Source of the DNA: Desulfosudis oleivorans Hxd3
GTDB taxonomy: Bacteria; Desulfobacterota; Desulfobacteria; Desulfobacterales; Desulfosudaceae
Reading direction: 5' to 3'
Length of the DNA stretch: 64,000 nucleotides
Assembly: GCF_000018405.1 (NCBI RefSeq)
Contig: NC_009943.1
Location: 1,925,001 to 1,989,000, forward strand
Below are positions 16,706 through 25,312 of the stretch, piece by piece (within the stretch, counting starts at the first letter, position 1; each line of letters opens with the position of its first letter). Made by a program: the position numbers and the translations under genes. Below the pieces are notes generated by a model, which was given only the letters and a program-made list of their open reading frames with translations, did not search any database and had not been told where the DNA came from.

Positions 16706-16859
16706 CCCGTTTGTAGTGACGCCGTCAGGCGTTTAACGACTGACCAGAAACAATGCCCTTACGGGCACCAGGGCCGCAGACGGCCCGTTTGTAGTGACGC
16801 CGTCAGGCGTTTAACGACCGATCAGAAACAATGCCCTTACGGGCACACTACAAACAGGG
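16706..16859. repeat. Double-hairpin element with terminal inverted repeats, 1.5 copies
   Basis: The full copy 16784-16859 begins CCCGTTTGTAGTG and ends CACTACAAACAGGG. Inside are two hairpins, ACGCCGTCAGGCGT and TGCCCTTACGGGCA. A copy lacking its right end (16706-16768) precedes it directly. Others lie at 17475-17549 and 19821-19967. Confidence 0.85.
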
Positions 16860-16930
16860 ATTTTGCCTGTTTTCCGTCACCCCGGGCCTGACCCGATTAG
16901 ACCCTTTTCTGTTTTTCGGAAATCCCGATC

Positions 16931-17458
16931 ATGTCCCTTCACATCATCATCGACGGGTACAACCTGATTCGCCAGTCTCCGGTGCTGAGCCGCATTGAGC
17001 AGGAGAATCTTCAGGCCGGCCGGGAGGCCCTGGTGGCCAGCCTTGTCTCCTATAAACGGATCAAGGCCCATACCATCACCGTGGTGTTTGACGGCACGGA
17101 CGCGCCTTCCTACTATTCCCACAGGGACCGGGTGGGCGGTATTGACGTGCGGTTTTCCGGGCCGGGCCAGACCGCCGACAGCGTGATCCGGAAAATGGCG
17201 GCGGAAAAACGGGAAAAGGCCCTGGTGGTCAGCTCGGACCGGGGCATTACCGATTTTGCCCAGTCCGCCGGTGCCGCCATTATCGCGTCCCGCGAATTTG
17301 AAGACCGCATGGCCCAGGCCATGATGATGGATGCCGCCGGCATGGCAGAGGAAGACGGGGCTTTTTCTCCCTGGTCCGGCACCACGAAAAAAAAAGGCCC
17401 TGGTCACAGACTCTCCAAAAAGCAGAGGAAAAGCCGGACCAAGGCGGAAAAGCTGTGA
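16931..17458 (+). CDS. NYN-domain (YacP-like) predicted RNase
   Basis: The 175-residue protein starts LHIIIDGYNLIRQSP, the acidic first strand of NYN/PIN-like nucleases. It keeps VVFDG, ADSVIRKMA and VVSSDRGITDFA, giving the acidic residues of the metal site. YacP (Rae1) of Bacillus is a ribosome-associated endoRNase of this fold. The C-terminal tail is strongly basic (KKKGPGHRLSKKQRKSRTK), suited to RNA or ribosome binding. It lies between two copies of a double-hairpin repeat, downstream of parB, and looks monocistronic. Confidence 0.85.
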   Translation: MSLHIIIDGYNLIRQSPVLSRIEQENLQAGREALVASLVSYKRIKAHTITVVFDGTDAPSYYSHRDRVGGIDVRFSGPGQTADSVIRKMAAEKREKALVVSSDRGITDFAQSAGAAIIASREFEDRMAQAMMMDAAGMAEEDGAFSPWSGTTKKKGPGHRLSKKQRKSRTKAEKL

Positions 17459-17474
17459 ACAAAGGCAGCGGTGG

Positions 17475-17549
17475 CCCGTTTGTAGTGACGCCGTCAGGCG
17501 TTTAACAACCGATCGAAAACAATGCCCTTACGGCACACTACAAACAGGG
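17475..17549. repeat. Double-hairpin element with terminal inverted repeats, full copy
   Basis: Same ends and hairpins as 16784-16859. One base of the second hairpin is lost (CCCTTACGGCA), and the link region reads AACAACCGATCGAAAAC. Confidence 0.8.
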
Positions 17550-17603
17550 ATTTTGCTTATCTGTCCGTGGCACCCGTTAAAGTAAGGAGCAATGGATAAA
17601 AAA

Positions 17604-17638
17604 AACGGGCAGGGGCATGAACCATGCCGCTGCCCGTT
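17604..17638. terminator. Hairpin, probable terminator
   Basis: AACGGGCAG (17604-17612) pairs with CTGCCCGTT (17630-17638), with GGCAT/ATGCC continuing the stem. An A-run lies on the left, which gives a T-run when read on the - strand. Confidence 0.6.
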
Positions 17639-17644
17639 GAATTT

Positions 17645-17683
17645 AAAAAGGCGGCGGCCGTCACACGACCGGCGCCGCCTTTT
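17645..17683. terminator. Bidirectional terminator after the HAO-like gene
   Basis: AAAAAGGCGGCGGCCG and the complementary CGGCGCCGCCTTTT form a strong stem with A- and T-runs on its two sides, 5 bases past the HAO-like stop. Confidence 0.8.
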
Positions 17684-17688
17684 GCGTT

Positions 17689-19080
17689 TTATTGTTTCGG
17701 AAACACCGCTTTGGGCTTTTCCGTGGATCCCGTGGCATTGGGAAAATCCGGGTATTTGTAAGCCTTCTGGCCGGTCTCGATCAGGTGGCGGGCCTCTTCC
17801 ATAAACCGGTTGTACCGGTTTTTGCACTCGTAGAAGCCGTGCCACCAGGCGTAGTCCGGCGCCATCATGGCCGTTCCCATGCGGGCCCGGCGGCCTTCGT
17901 GGTGCCACAGTTCATAATACTCCACCTCCAGGGCCTCGTCGAAAAAGCGGCTCTTGTCCAGCAGCCCCTTTTCATACAGGGAGTCGAGCATGGCCTTGGC
18001 CGGTTTGAAGTAAACCTCGTTATACTCGTTGACCACCTTGTCGGTTTTTTCATAATGATCAACCACCCAGGTCTTGCCGTGGCACTGCATGCAGATAGCC
18101 TGCATCTTTTCCCGCTCCTGCTGCCAGTTGGTTTTTGCGGGAAAGGCCGCGAAATCTTCGGGCCGAACGGTGAGGGGGGCCTGAAGTTCCCAGGAGAGCC
18201 GTTCGGTCACGTCATGGGTGGTGCGCACCGCGCCCGCGCCGGACATGTGACAGGAGGCGCAGGTGGGGCTGCGAAAATCCACGCCCGGGCTCCAGGTGCC
18301 GGGGGCGGCGGTCCAGTTGTATTCGTCGGCAAAGGCCGCGTACATGGCGCCGTGCTTGGACTCGGTATAGATCTCAATCTGGGGATGGTCCGGGCCCAGG
18401 TGGCACTGGCCGCAGGCCTCGGGTTTTCTGGCTTCCATCAGGGAGAAGCGGTGGCGGGTGTGGCAACTGGTGCAACTTCCCTTGCTGCCGTCCAGGTTGA
18501 TCCGGCCCACCCCCACATTGGGCCAGGTCTCCGGGGTCAGGTTGCCGTCCCTGTCCTTTTCCAGCACCGTGCCGTGGCAGTAAAAACAACCTGAGGTCCG
18601 CTCCAGGTCGCTGTTCATACCGTCATTGAGCCAGGGGTCGATCTTCCAGATGATTTCGATGGTGTTGGCGTGTTTGCTTTTCGCGTACTGCTCAGCCTCG
18701 TTGGGATGGCACCGGGAACAGTCCTTGGGCGTGACCACGGCGCTGACCGGTACCCGGTATTTCTTCTGAGCCCAGGGGTCTTTTGAATTTTCATACTGGG
18801 TGTAGTGGGCCTTGCTCACGTCCGCATCATGTTCCTGGGCCTGGTGACAGTCGATGCAGGTGATGTTGGCGTTGGCGTGCCGGCTGTTGGCCCAGTCGGC
18901 AAACAGGCCGGGATGTTCCCGCTTGTGGCACTGAATACAGGCGATGCCCGCCTCGGAGATGCTGCGCTCGATGCGGAACTCCTTTTCCTTGCTCATGTCC
19001 GCCGAACCGTCGGCAGCCCATGCCGTACCCGCCAGCAGGCACACAACAGCAACCGCAAACCATTTTACCGTTGTTTTCAT
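17689..19080 (-). CDS. Octahaem c-type cytochrome of the hydroxylamine oxidoreductase (HAO) family
   Basis: The 463-residue precursor has a signal peptide (cut near AWAADG) and eight CxxCH haem sites, at Cys48, 75, 121, 165, 203, 223, 274 and 330. The length and spacing, and the C-terminal region MMAPDYAWWHGFYE, fit the HAO-like octahaem family. Some members oxidise hydroxylamine or hydrazine; others, such as epsilon-HAO with its HaoC partner, work in reduction of nitrite or hydroxylamine. Presence of the P460-forming Tyr cannot be settled by eye. The start has a perfect site (AAGGAGG). A NapC/NrfH-type gene lies 20 bases upstream in the same operon, which points to electron flow from quinol and a reductive role. 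Confidence 0.88.
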   Translation of the reverse strand: MKTTVKWFAVAVVCLLAGTAWAADGSADMSKEKEFRIERSISEAGIACIQCHKREHPGLFADWANSRHANANITCIDCHQAQEHDADVSKAHYTQYENSKDPWAQKKYRVPVSAVVTPKDCSRCHPNEAEQYAKSKHANTIEIIWKIDPWLNDGMNSDLERTSGCFYCHGTVLEKDRDGNLTPETWPNVGVGRINLDGSKGSCTSCHTRHRFSLMEARKPEACGQCHLGPDHPQIEIYTESKHGAMYAAFADEYNWTAAPGTWSPGVDFRSPTCASCHMSGAGAVRTTHDVTERLSWELQAPLTVRPEDFAAFPAKTNWQQEREKMQAICMQCHGKTWVVDHYEKTDKVVNEYNEVYFKPAKAMLDSLYEKGLLDKSRFFDEALEVEYYELWHHEGRRARMGTAMMAPDYAWWHGFYECKNRYNRFMEEARHLIETGQKAYKYPDFPNATGSTEKPKAVFPKQ

Positions 19081-19100
19081 ATACCCTCCTTGTTCACCGG

Positions 19101-19634
19101 TTACAGCTTTTTGAACTGCTTGTATTGATAAAATTCAACCGTGTTGTGCACCAGGTCCCGGTGGCAGTCCACGCACCGTTTTTCCCGGCCGGGCAGGGCG
19201 TTGACCACGTCCCGGTGGGCCAGCATGGCGCCCCGCTTGTCCGGAATATAGAGAATGTTGCGGTGACACTTCATGCACTGGTCGTTTTTAAATGAGGCAT
19301 AGGCCTTTTCCCTGTTTTCTTCACGGTCATATTCGTCCATCACAAAATGGGCGATCACGTCCTTGAGGCCGTGCAGGGTCTTGGTGTAAAAAAAGTCGGC
19401 GGTGTTGTGGGGGGCGGGCAGGTGACAGTCCATACAGTCCGCCACAAACCCCTGGGCGTTGTTTACGTGGGTGGAGGTGCGCCAGGCATCCACCGCCGGC
19501 TGAATCTCGTGGCACGAGGCGCAGAACTCCGGGGTGGAGGTCCGTACCATGGTGTAATAGGTCATGCTGAAGACCGGAAAGCCCAGAAGCACACCGACGC
19601 CGATGAGAATCAGGCCTTTGATGTGTTTTTTCAT
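19101..19634 (-). CDS. NapC/NirT/NrfH-family tetrahaem quinol dehydrogenase
   Basis: The start MKKHIKGLI at 19634 gives 177 residues; in-frame ATGs lie 6 and 9 bases earlier, and the frame opens at 19679. One N-terminal membrane anchor (about 7-27) is followed by four CxxCH sites (CASCH, CMDCH, CMKCH, CVDCH), the NrfH-like form. Such proteins take electrons from menaquinol and pass them to a periplasmic cytochrome. The partner is almost surely the octahaem protein encoded just downstream. The region upstream, 19635-20026, has no other gene; it carries a double-hairpin repeat. Confidence 0.9.
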   Translation of the reverse strand: MKKHIKGLILIGVGVLLGFPVFSMTYYTMVRTSTPEFCASCHEIQPAVDAWRTSTHVNNAQGFVADCMDCHLPAPHNTADFFYTKTLHGLKDVIAHFVMDEYDREENREKAYASFKNDQCMKCHRNILYIPDKRGAMLAHRDVVNALPGREKRCVDCHRDLVHNTVEFYQYKQFKKL

Positions 19635-19820
19635 AAGCATCATCCACTGGTTTGGTATACAATGGCCAGCGACAACCACAGGAAAACACGTTTTGTGGCC
19701 TGTTGCTGGAAAATTTGGAAAACAAGGAAGCGGCCCCCTGTTGCCGCCATGAGTTGAAGCCTACAATACCACTGTCAGGGCCGTCAAGAAATTTGTGAAC
19801 GCTCTGGTGTTGAAAGATGA

Positions 19821-19967
19821 ATGCCCTTACGGGCACACTACAAACAGGGATTTTACTTGTTTGTCCGTGGGAAAATGGTCAGCGCAGTTGGCCCGTTTGT
19901 AGTGACGCCGTCAGGCGTTTAAAGACCGATCAGAAACAATGCCCTTGCGGGCACACTACAAACAGGG
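19821..19967. repeat. Double-hairpin element, right-end fragment plus full copy
   Basis: A right end at 19821-19849 (TGCCCTTACGGGCA to CAAACAGGG) precedes a full copy at 19892-19967. The two are spaced by about 42 bases between the cytochrome operon and rsmA. Confidence 0.8.
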
Positions 19968-20026
19968 GTCCCGTGGCCCCCTTGAATCCTTGAACCCTTA
20001 TAAAAATTGATTTTTTGAAGCATTTT

Positions 20027-20896
20027 ATGACCTCTCCCAGAACCATTCTGTCCGGCCACGACATTGCGCCCAAGAAGAGCCTTGGCCAGAACTTTCTCTG
20101 CGACCCCCAGGCCGCGGAAATGATTGTGAGAAAATGCGGGCTTTCAAAAGCGGACGTGGTGGTGGAGGTGGGGCCGGGCACCGGGGCACTGACCATTCCG
20201 GCTGCCGGGCAGGCGGCGTGGGTTTACGCCATTGAGACAGACGGCCGGCTGATCGAACCGTTAAAAGAGACGGTAAGGGCCGCCGGCCTGGACAACGTGA
20301 CAGTGCTGCATAGAGATATTATGAAAACCGATATTCGGGAGATATGCCGGGAGGCCGGCCGAAAACTGGTGGTGCTGGGAAACCTTCCTTATTATATCTC
20401 CTCCCAGATTCTCATGGACCTGGTGGAAAAGCGGGAGGCCGTGGACCGTGCCGTGCTGATGTTCCAGCAGGAGCTGGCCCGGCGCATCGCGGCCCCGCCC
20501 GGCAACAGGGAGTACGGCCGGATCTCCGTGGCCCTTCGCTATTGCGCGGAGTTGAGCACCGTGGCCCGGCTGAAGCCCAATCTTTTTTTTCCCCGGCCCG
20601 GCGTGGATTCCGAGGTGGTGCGTATTGTTTTTCGCCCCTGGCCCGGGAACAGGGATTGCGACGAGGCGCTCTTTTTTGCTATGATCAAGTCCGCTTTTGC
20701 AACGCGGCGCAAAACCATTAAAAATGCCCTGTCCGCGGGAATGACGAAAATTTCCCCATCCGCCTGGGAAGAACTGCTGGTCCGGGCCGACGTTGCGCCC
20801 ACGGTAAGGGCTGAGACACTGGATGTGGGCGATTTTTTAAACATCTGCCGGCATTACAAAGCAATGTCGGGCAACATTTCAACAAAGGAGGCGTAA
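20027..20896 (+). CDS. rsmA: 16S rRNA dimethyladenosine transferase RsmA/KsgA
   Basis: ATG 20027 gives 289 residues; a TTG at 20015 is in frame. The protein has KKSLGQNFL at the start, the SAM loop [11 protein letters not shown], and the adenine-N6 catalytic motif NLPYYIS. The C-terminal helical domain contains [14 protein letters not shown] and RRKTIKNAL. It dimethylates two adjacent adenines near the 3' end of 16S rRNA. It heads a + strand run with an unknown gene (2-base gap) and a radical SAM gene. Confidence 0.95.
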
Positions 20897-20898
20897 CA

Positions 20899-21306
20899 AT
20901 GGAAACAGCCGAACTGACTCAGTTTATCGACCAATGGAGAACGGACGGCGCAGGAACGCGGGACGCGTTTATCACCTTCAAGGGGCACCTTGAAAACATG
21001 CCTGACGCGGTTCTTTCCTTCAAAGCCCGGCCCGGTATCAGCTATTCGCTGCGGGCGGCCCGGCCCGGTCAGCAGCGGGAGCTGTTTGTCATGGTGGACG
21101 TGATCGACGATGATCCGGACAACCGGTGGCTGTCGGTCTGCTTCTATGGCGAAATGATCACCGACCCGGATGAACTGGGGGACCTGATTCCCGGCGGGCT
21201 TCTGGGGGAAGACGGCCATTGCTTTGACCTCAACGAATCGGACGACGCAATGGCCGCCTACCTTCAGAAGCGCATGGATGAAGCTTATCAGGCGGCTGTG
21301 GCATGA
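20899..21306 (+). CDS. Conserved-looking protein of unknown function
   Basis: The 135-residue soluble acidic protein has a strong ribosome site (AAAGGAGG) inside the end of rsmA. It overlaps the next gene by 4 bases (ATGA), so it is clearly expressed as part of an operon. The sequence has alpha/beta character (YSLRAAR, ELFVMVDVIDDDPDNRWLSVCFY) and a C-terminal FDLNESDDAMAAYLQKRMDEAY helix. I do not recognise a family. No catalytic Cys-His set or metal motif is visible. The link to rRNA methylation or radical SAM chemistry is positional only. Confidence 0.8.
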   Translation: METAELTQFIDQWRTDGAGTRDAFITFKGHLENMPDAVLSFKARPGISYSLRAARPGQQRELFVMVDVIDDDPDNRWLSVCFYGEMITDPDELGDLIPGGLLGEDGHCFDLNESDDAMAAYLQKRMDEAYQAAVA

Positions 21307-22244
21307 CAGACAAAAGCAGCAACGCTTCTTTTATCTATGGACCGGTGCCCTCCCGGAGGCTGGGCCGCTCCCTGGGCGTGGACCTGATTCCCCTCAAGCT
21401 CTGCACCTATGATTGTATTTACTGCCAGCTTGGAAAATCGTCATCCAAAACCGTCAAGCGGCTGCCCTACCGGGACGCCGACACTGTGCTGGCCCAGCTT
21501 TTCGAGCGGCTGGAAAAAATCGACCGGCCCGACTGCATCACCATTGCCGGGTCCGGAGAGCCCACACTCAACAGCGATATCGGCGCGGTTATTGCGGGAA
21601 TCAAGCAGAAAACCGACATACCGGTGGTGGTGCTGACCAACGGGTCCTTGCTTTCCGATCCGGAAGTGCAAAGCGACCTGTTGGCGGCGGACATGGTGAT
21701 TCCCTCTCTGGACGCGTGGAACCCGGAAATGTTTGCATCCATCAACCGGCCCTACCGCACCGTTGATTTTACCACCATGACGGAAGGGCTGGTGTCGTTT
21801 TCAAAAGCCTATGGCGGGCAGCTGTGGCTGGAGATTTTTATCATGGACGGCATCAACGCGTCCGTGGACGATGCCCGGGCCTTCAAGCCCCTGGTGGACC
21901 GGATCAACCCGGCCGTGGTTTACGTGAACACGGCGGTGCGGCCCCCGGAAGAATCCTTTGTAAAACAGGCTTCTCCGGCCATGATTGAGAACTTTTACCG
22001 GACACTGGGCCGGGCCCATCAGAAGGATGTGGTATTTGACGGGACCGGACCGGCTGAAGGCTCCGGCAACGTGGCGACCGATATCGTGGAGATGGTGGCC
22101 CGCCGGCCGGTAACCGCGACAGATATTGCCGCGGGCCTGAACCTGCCGGAGGCGGCGGTGCGTCCCCACATTGAGCAACTGGTGGCCGAAGGCCGGCTGG
22201 AGGCCGTTCCAAAAGGCGACCGGGTCTATTTTCGAACACCGTGA
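21303..22244 (+). CDS. Radical SAM protein (COG0731-like) with C-terminal winged helix
   Basis: The 313-residue protein has the cluster motif Cys34-x3-Cys38-x2-Cys41 (CTYDCIYC) after a YGPVPSRRLGRSLGVD leader, then SGEPTLN, the usual radical SAM GEP motif, and VVLTNGSLL. This set is typical of the COG0731 wyosine-enzyme-like family, whose bacterial members are mostly uncharacterised. The last 65 residues (ATDIAAGLNLPEAAVRPHI...GDRVYFRTP) look like a winged helix. It overlaps the preceding unknown gene by 4 bases. Confidence 0.88.
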   Translation: MTDKSSNASFIYGPVPSRRLGRSLGVDLIPLKLCTYDCIYCQLGKSSSKTVKRLPYRDADTVLAQLFERLEKIDRPDCITIAGSGEPTLNSDIGAVIAGIKQKTDIPVVVLTNGSLLSDPEVQSDLLAADMVIPSLDAWNPEMFASINRPYRTVDFTTMTEGLVSFSKAYGGQLWLEIFIMDGINASVDDARAFKPLVDRINPAVVYVNTAVRPPEESFVKQASPAMIENFYRTLGRAHQKDVVFDGTGPAEGSGNVATDIVEMVARRPVTATDIAAGLNLPEAAVRPHIEQLVAEGRLEAVPKGDRVYFRTP

Positions 22245-22264
22245 AAGCAAACAAAGGAGTCGGC

Positions 22265-23197
22265 ATGAGATTCGCACTTATTCCCGTACTGGCCCTGATG
22301 CTGGCAACAGGGGCCTGCGCGGGCAAAAAAGCCGAGGTCAACCTTGGTGACGAGTCGGTGACAGCGGCCAGGAACACCGTGCAGAAGGCGGTCGCCGATT
22401 ACAGTGCCGGGTGCAACGAACTGGCCCTTCGGGAGCTGAACCGGGCCCATGAGCTGTTCACCCTGGCCGATGACGTGGCTGGAGTGGCCATGTGCATGAA
22501 CAACATGGGCACCGTCTACCGGGCCGCGGATGACCCTGTGTCTGCCGCGGCCTTTTTTGATGAGGCCTTTTCCCTCTACCAGGGTCTGGGCGACAGGCAG
22601 GGCGCGCTTCAGGCGTTGGCCAACAAGGCGACGGTGCTGACGGAGACCGGGGACTATGACGGTGCCGGCGCGGTGCTGGACAGGGCCGACGCCCTGGCGC
22701 CGGACCTTGCAAAGAATTTTTTGCCCCTGCTCAACAACAGGGGCGTGCTGCTGGCCAAACAGGGGGCACTTGAGGAAGCAGAGGCGGTGCTGCGAAAGGC
22801 ACTGGGCGGCACAACGCAGGACACCCTTTCCGGCCATGCCACTGTCAACGCCAGCCTGGGCAATCTTATGCAGCAGCAGGACCGTTATGCCGAAGCGCTC
22901 GCTTTTTTCCAATCCGCCCTGGAGGCCGACACCCGGCTTGCCTATTACCGGGGCATGGCCGACGACCTGGCGGCCATGGCCGAATGCGGCGCGGCCCTGG
23001 GTAACAATGACCAGGCCGTTGAATGGCTCAAGCGCAGCATCAAGATAACGGCCCTCACCGGCGATACTATTCGTGCCCACAACCGGTTTGAAACCCTGGT
23101 TGCCCTGGCTGAAAAAGAGCAGACCGACATCACCATCTTCAGCCACCTGGTAAAGCAGTGGCTGAAGGGCGACCGGGTGAGAAGCTACTGCCGATAA
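22265..23197 (+). CDS. TPR-repeat putative lipoprotein
   Basis: ATG 22265 has AAAGGAG before it; the frame opens at GTG 22241. The 310-residue product begins MRFALIPVLALMLATGACAG, a signal peptide with a loose lipobox (TGAC), so a lipid anchor is possible but not certain. Helical TPR-like units follow from about 40 to 290 (CMNNMGTVYRAADDPVSAA, LLNNRGVLLAKQGALEEAE, LGNLMQQQDRYAEAL). It should be a periplasmic scaffold. It follows the radical SAM gene with a 20-base gap. Confidence 0.82.
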   Translation: MRFALIPVLALMLATGACAGKKAEVNLGDESVTAARNTVQKAVADYSAGCNELALRELNRAHELFTLADDVAGVAMCMNNMGTVYRAADDPVSAAAFFDEAFSLYQGLGDRQGALQALANKATVLTETGDYDGAGAVLDRADALAPDLAKNFLPLLNNRGVLLAKQGALEEAEAVLRKALGGTTQDTLSGHATVNASLGNLMQQQDRYAEALAFFQSALEADTRLAYYRGMADDLAAMAECGAALGNNDQAVEWLKRSIKITALTGDTIRAHNRFETLVALAEKEQTDITIFSHLVKQWLKGDRVRSYCR

Positions 23198-23265
23198 CCG
23201 GTGCTTCTTCAGCGGACCTGTCAGAGGAACCCTGATCGTAAATAATAATACGGGGAGTGTCCTGA

Positions 23266-24486
23266 ATGGAAAGTTTGTTGCATGTGTTGACTGATTCGAC
23301 CGGCTTGAGCGCTCTGGGCACGGGGGCGGTTCTGCTTCTGGCGGGTGTGCTGGCCTATTATGTTGCCAGGCTGGTTCTCATTCGGGTTATTCACCGCCTG
23401 GCCAGAAAGACCCAGTTCCAGTGGGATGATGTGCTGGTGGAGATGGGCGTGTTTTCCGCGCTGGCGTTTTTTGCGCCGGCCGTGGTTGTGTCTTATGGTG
23501 TGCGGATTTTCCCGGAATTCGACCAAACCCTTGTCCATAACGGGTTGACCGTCTATCTCACCATCGTGACCCTGGGGCTGATCAGCAGGACCCTCAACGC
23601 GGGCCTGGCCATTTACGAACAGTTTCCCGTGTCCGTGCGCCGGCCGCTGAAGGGGTATGTCCAGCTGGTCAAGATTTTTGTTTTTATCATCGGTGTTGTC
23701 GTGGCCCTGGCCCTCCTGCTGGGAATGTCGCCCTGGAAGCTGGTTTCCGGTATCGGGGCCATGACGGCCGTGATCATGCTGATTTTCAAGGACACCATTC
23801 TCTCTTTTGTGGCCAGTATTCAGATCGCCGGCAACGATCTTTTTCGCAAAGGGGACTGGATTGAGATGTCCGCCATGGGAGCGGACGGGGACGTGATCGA
23901 TATCGCCCTGCACACGGTAAAGGTCCAGAACTGGGACAAGACCATCGTCTCCATTCCCACCCACAAGTTTTTAGACCATACCTTTAAAAACTGGCGGGGC
24001 ATGCAGGAGGCCAAAGGCCGCCGGATCAAGCGGTCGGTGCTGATCGACCAGTCCAGCATCGGGTTTCTGGAGGGCCGTGTCCTGGAGCGGGTCAAAAAAA
24101 TCGGGTTGCTTTCCGGTTACCTGGAAAAGAAAGAAAAAGAGCTGGCCGAATGCAACAGGGATATAACGGACACCGATACCCTGCCGTTAAACGGCCGGCG
24201 GCTGACCAATATCGGAACATTGCGTGCCTACGTCCGGGCCTACCTGGAACATCATCCGAAGATCCGGCAGGACATGACCCTTCTGGTGCGTCATCTTCAG
24301 CCCGAGGCCGACGCCGGCCTGCCCCTGGAGATATACGCGTTTACATCGGACACGGCCTGGGCCGATTACGAGGCGGTGCAGGCGGATATCTTCGACCATA
24401 TCCTGGCCGTCCTGCCCCTGTTCGGACTGCGGGCCTACCAGCGGAACGCCCTTGTAGACGCCCGATCAAGCGCGCATACGGAATAA
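23266..24486 (+). CDS. MscS-family mechanosensitive channel (YbdG-like)
   Basis: The 406-residue protein has about five membrane segments, a pore helix region followed by KLVSGIGAMTAVIMLIF, and the MscS beta domain (GDWIEMSAMGADGDVIDIALH, VSIPTHKFLDH). A long C-terminal cytoplasmic part follows. Length and the DKTIVSIPTHK-KNWRGM pattern resemble the E. coli YbdG/MscM group rather than MscS itself. It should open under hypo-osmotic shock in the inner membrane. The start has GGGGAG upstream. It is not obviously linked with the neighbours. Confidence 0.88.
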   Translation: MESLLHVLTDSTGLSALGTGAVLLLAGVLAYYVARLVLIRVIHRLARKTQFQWDDVLVEMGVFSALAFFAPAVVVSYGVRIFPEFDQTLVHNGLTVYLTIVTLGLISRTLNAGLAIYEQFPVSVRRPLKGYVQLVKIFVFIIGVVVALALLLGMSPWKLVSGIGAMTAVIMLIFKDTILSFVASIQIAGNDLFRKGDWIEMSAMGADGDVIDIALHTVKVQNWDKTIVSIPTHKFLDHTFKNWRGMQEAKGRRIKRSVLIDQSSIGFLEGRVLERVKKIGLLSGYLEKKEKELAECNRDITDTDTLPLNGRRLTNIGTLRAYVRAYLEHHPKIRQDMTLLVRHLQPEADAGLPLEIYAFTSDTAWADYEAVQADIFDHILAVLPLFGLRAYQRNALVDARSSAHTE

Positions 24487-24516
24487 TCCGCCGGTACATC
24501 AATCAAGGGGGAAATC

Positions 24517-25281
24517 ATGAAAGTCATTGACCTGTCGGCCACCATCCGCTCCATGCCAAAGGAGAGCGCGGCCTTTGATGCCGTTCATATCGAATATTTC
24601 AACCACGCCCACGGTGCGGCCCAGGCTTCGGCCCTGCTCAACGCGCCCGCGTCGGCCTTTCGAAATGAGGAAGGGTGGGCCACCGAGGAGATCACAAAGC
24701 TTGGCACGCACAGCTCCACCCATGTGGACGCGCCCTGGCACTACAACAGCGCCATTGAAGGAAAGCCCGCCGCCACCATTGACCAGCTTCCCCTGGAGTG
24801 GTTTTTTTCCGACGGCGTGGTCCTGGACATGACCCACAAGTCCCGGGGCAATCCCATTGATGTGGCCGACATTGAAAAGGGGTTTTCCGATATCGGCTAC
24901 GCGCTCAAGCCCTTTGACATCGTGCTGATGCGCACCGGGTGTGACCAGCATTACGGCGCGCCCGACTATATTTTTCAGGGTCCCGGCGTCACGGCCGAGG
25001 CCACGGTCTGGCTGATCGACCGGGGTATCCGGGTCATGGGCATTGACGCCTGGGGCTGGGACGAACCCTTAGACCTTCAGGCCGCACGGGCCACGGAAAA
25101 AGGGGAAAAGGGCATCTTCTGGGCCGCCCACCAGGTGGACCGGGCTTACTCCCACATCGAGCGGCTGGTCAACCTGTCGGCCCTGCCGTCCCACGGATTT
25201 AAAGTGGCCTGTTTCCCTTTAAAGATTGAGGGGGCCAGTGCCGGCCCGGCCCGTGTGGTGGCCATGGTGGAGGGGGCCTGA
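24517..25281 (+). CDS. Cyclase-family (kynurenine-formamidase-like) metal hydrolase
   Basis: This is a 254-residue member of the cyclase/formamidase family. The signature GTHSSTHVDAPWH at about 63-75 fits HxxTHxDxPxH, giving the metal-binding His and Asp residues, and GIDAWGWDEP continues the active site. Family members hydrolyse N-formylkynurenine, isatin or related amides. No tryptophan-pathway genes are nearby, so the substrate is open. It has a strong site (AAGGGGGAA) and precedes an enoyl-CoA hydratase-like gene by 31 bases. Those two and the following dehydrogenase probably form an operon. Confidence 0.85.
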   Translation: MKVIDLSATIRSMPKESAAFDAVHIEYFNHAHGAAQASALLNAPASAFRNEEGWATEEITKLGTHSSTHVDAPWHYNSAIEGKPAATIDQLPLEWFFSDGVVLDMTHKSRGNPIDVADIEKGFSDIGYALKPFDIVLMRTGCDQHYGAPDYIFQGPGVTAEATVWLIDRGIRVMGIDAWGWDEPLDLQAARATEKGEKGIFWAAHQVDRAYSHIERLVNLSALPSHGFKVACFPLKIEGASAGPARVVAMVEGA

Positions 25282-25312
25282 TCTTTTGACTTTTGATAAG
25301 CAAGGAGCGCCC

